The notes below the pieces were generated by a model, which saw only the letters and a list, made by a program, of their open reading frames with translations, did no database searches and was not told the origin of the DNA. The translations under genes and the position numbers were made by a program. From Actinomycetales bacterium (lineage in GTDB: Bacteria; Actinomycetota; Actinomycetes; Actinomycetales; Dermatophilaceae), in NCBI GenBank assembly GCA_016710385.1, contig JADJVX010000022.1, positions 62,001 through 126,000 of the forward strand: 64,000 bases of DNA, in the 5' to 3' direction. Position 1 is the stretch's first letter, and every line of letters begins with the position of its first letter. Shown one piece after another: positions 63,962 to 64,000 of the stretch.

Positions 63962-64000
63962 ACCTTTCGCGCCCGGCTCCGAGCCGGGATCGTGCAGCGT

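Larger units (their letters stand above)
1..64000. repeat. GTATGCCG/CGGCATAC overrepresented octamer, about 105 copies
   Basis: Hand-read starts of GTATGCCG on the plus strand include 35, 699, 1991, 2728, 4109, 5277, 6244, 7225, 8087, 9262, 10387, 12353, 13031, 14549, 15718, 15864, 16614, 17900, 20663, 21195, 23718, 24548, 26843, 28530, 29013, 31173, 33731, 34132, 34610, 35708, 36453, 37121, 39613, 40397, 41344, 42681, 43172, 45134, 46944, 49225, 50244, 51068, 51235, 52514, 54661, 56007, 57665, 58703, 62001, 63570 and 63946. CGGCATAC (the reverse complement) occurs about as often, for example 150, 2358, 4592, 7382, 10165, 13344, 16604, 20467, 25597, 30304, 36701, 41358, 47904, 49211, 51727, 55232, 56986, 61638 and 63931. 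Base composition at 72% GC predicts about 2 copies on both strands together. The left flank is often an extra G, giving GGTATGCCG. No copy lies inside the IS21 element. Function unknown. Confidence 0.9.

Noticed and set aside
1..64000. Octamer as a Chi or KOPS-type strand-biased signal
   Set aside because: Copies are about equally frequent on both strands, with no clear switch point along the window.
1..64000. Significance of octamer-free gaps (IS21, protease insert)
   Set aside because: The longest gap, 2.9 kb, is about what random spacing at one per 610 bp would give, so absence alone does not prove foreign origin.

Overview
High-GC DNA (about 72% G+C) with dense, short-spaced genes, GTG/TTG starts and many 4-base start/stop overlaps. 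The protein set (PucR regulators, DesA3-like desaturase with its own reductase, LigD-type polymerase, F420-type PPOX protein, Amidase_2 lipoprotein, SGNH esterase, MT0933-like antitoxin, WbqC, DUF1015) points to an actinobacterium, probably Micrococcales near the Intrasporangiaceae/Dermatophilaceae; the genus is inferred loosely. No rRNA, tRNA or CRISPR was seen.

Layout. 1-3986: lipoprotein and MacAB-like efflux operon (minus). 4074-7301: methyltransferase, SDR, enoyl-reductase-like protein. 7337-11584: GH13 alpha-glucosidase under a LacI-type site, Amidase_2 lipoprotein, SGNH esterase. 11670-19357: FprA-like reductase, K+ channel, DUF1015, NadE, DUF1905, TetR pair. 19679-27394: phosphotransferase, lipoprotein, LigD-like polymerase, small helical protein, desaturase plus ferredoxin-reductase operon with divergent PucR, ABC-2 permease. 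27402-34171: hydrolase-ABC fusion, unknown protein, large repeat array, phosphodiesterase, DUF4265. 34364-43354: ATP-grasp protein, MazF-type toxin-antitoxin, WbqC, PIG-L deacetylase, degraded S1 protease, GT2, two esterases, MFS. 43489-48989: SRPBCC, MT0933-like protein, two-component pair, secreted lipase. 49239-53884: wecB-manC-HAD-membrane protein operon, PPOX protein. 53970-58580: second repeat array, PAP2, RND pump. 58774-63961: repeats, an IS21-family element, DEAD-box helicase, damaged secreted trypsin-like protein with a terminator.

The most striking signal is a non-palindromic octamer, GTATGCCG/CGGCATAC, found about 105 times by hand count (about 2 expected from base composition), on both strands, in genes and between them. 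It sometimes forms inverted pairs: one builds a 17-bp perfect terminator-like hairpin at 63923-63961 and another a 10-bp hairpin after wecB. This resembles DNA-uptake sequences or cyanobacterial HIP1 in abundance and layout; I know of no function for it here. The second signal is a repeat family with a 51-52 bp period (11 units at 31199-31760, 6 units in the opposite orientation at 53970-54302). The third is a 51-bp palindromic element in three copies.

Data-quality caution: five otherwise well-conserved genes are broken by single-base shifts in G/C runs (12372, 21891, 29628, 57146, 63305), a sixth shift lies in istB, and three poly-G/C blocks (34232, 54122, 59940) sit in repeats or in the IS. 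Most of these look like homopolymer or gap-filling errors rather than true pseudogenes.
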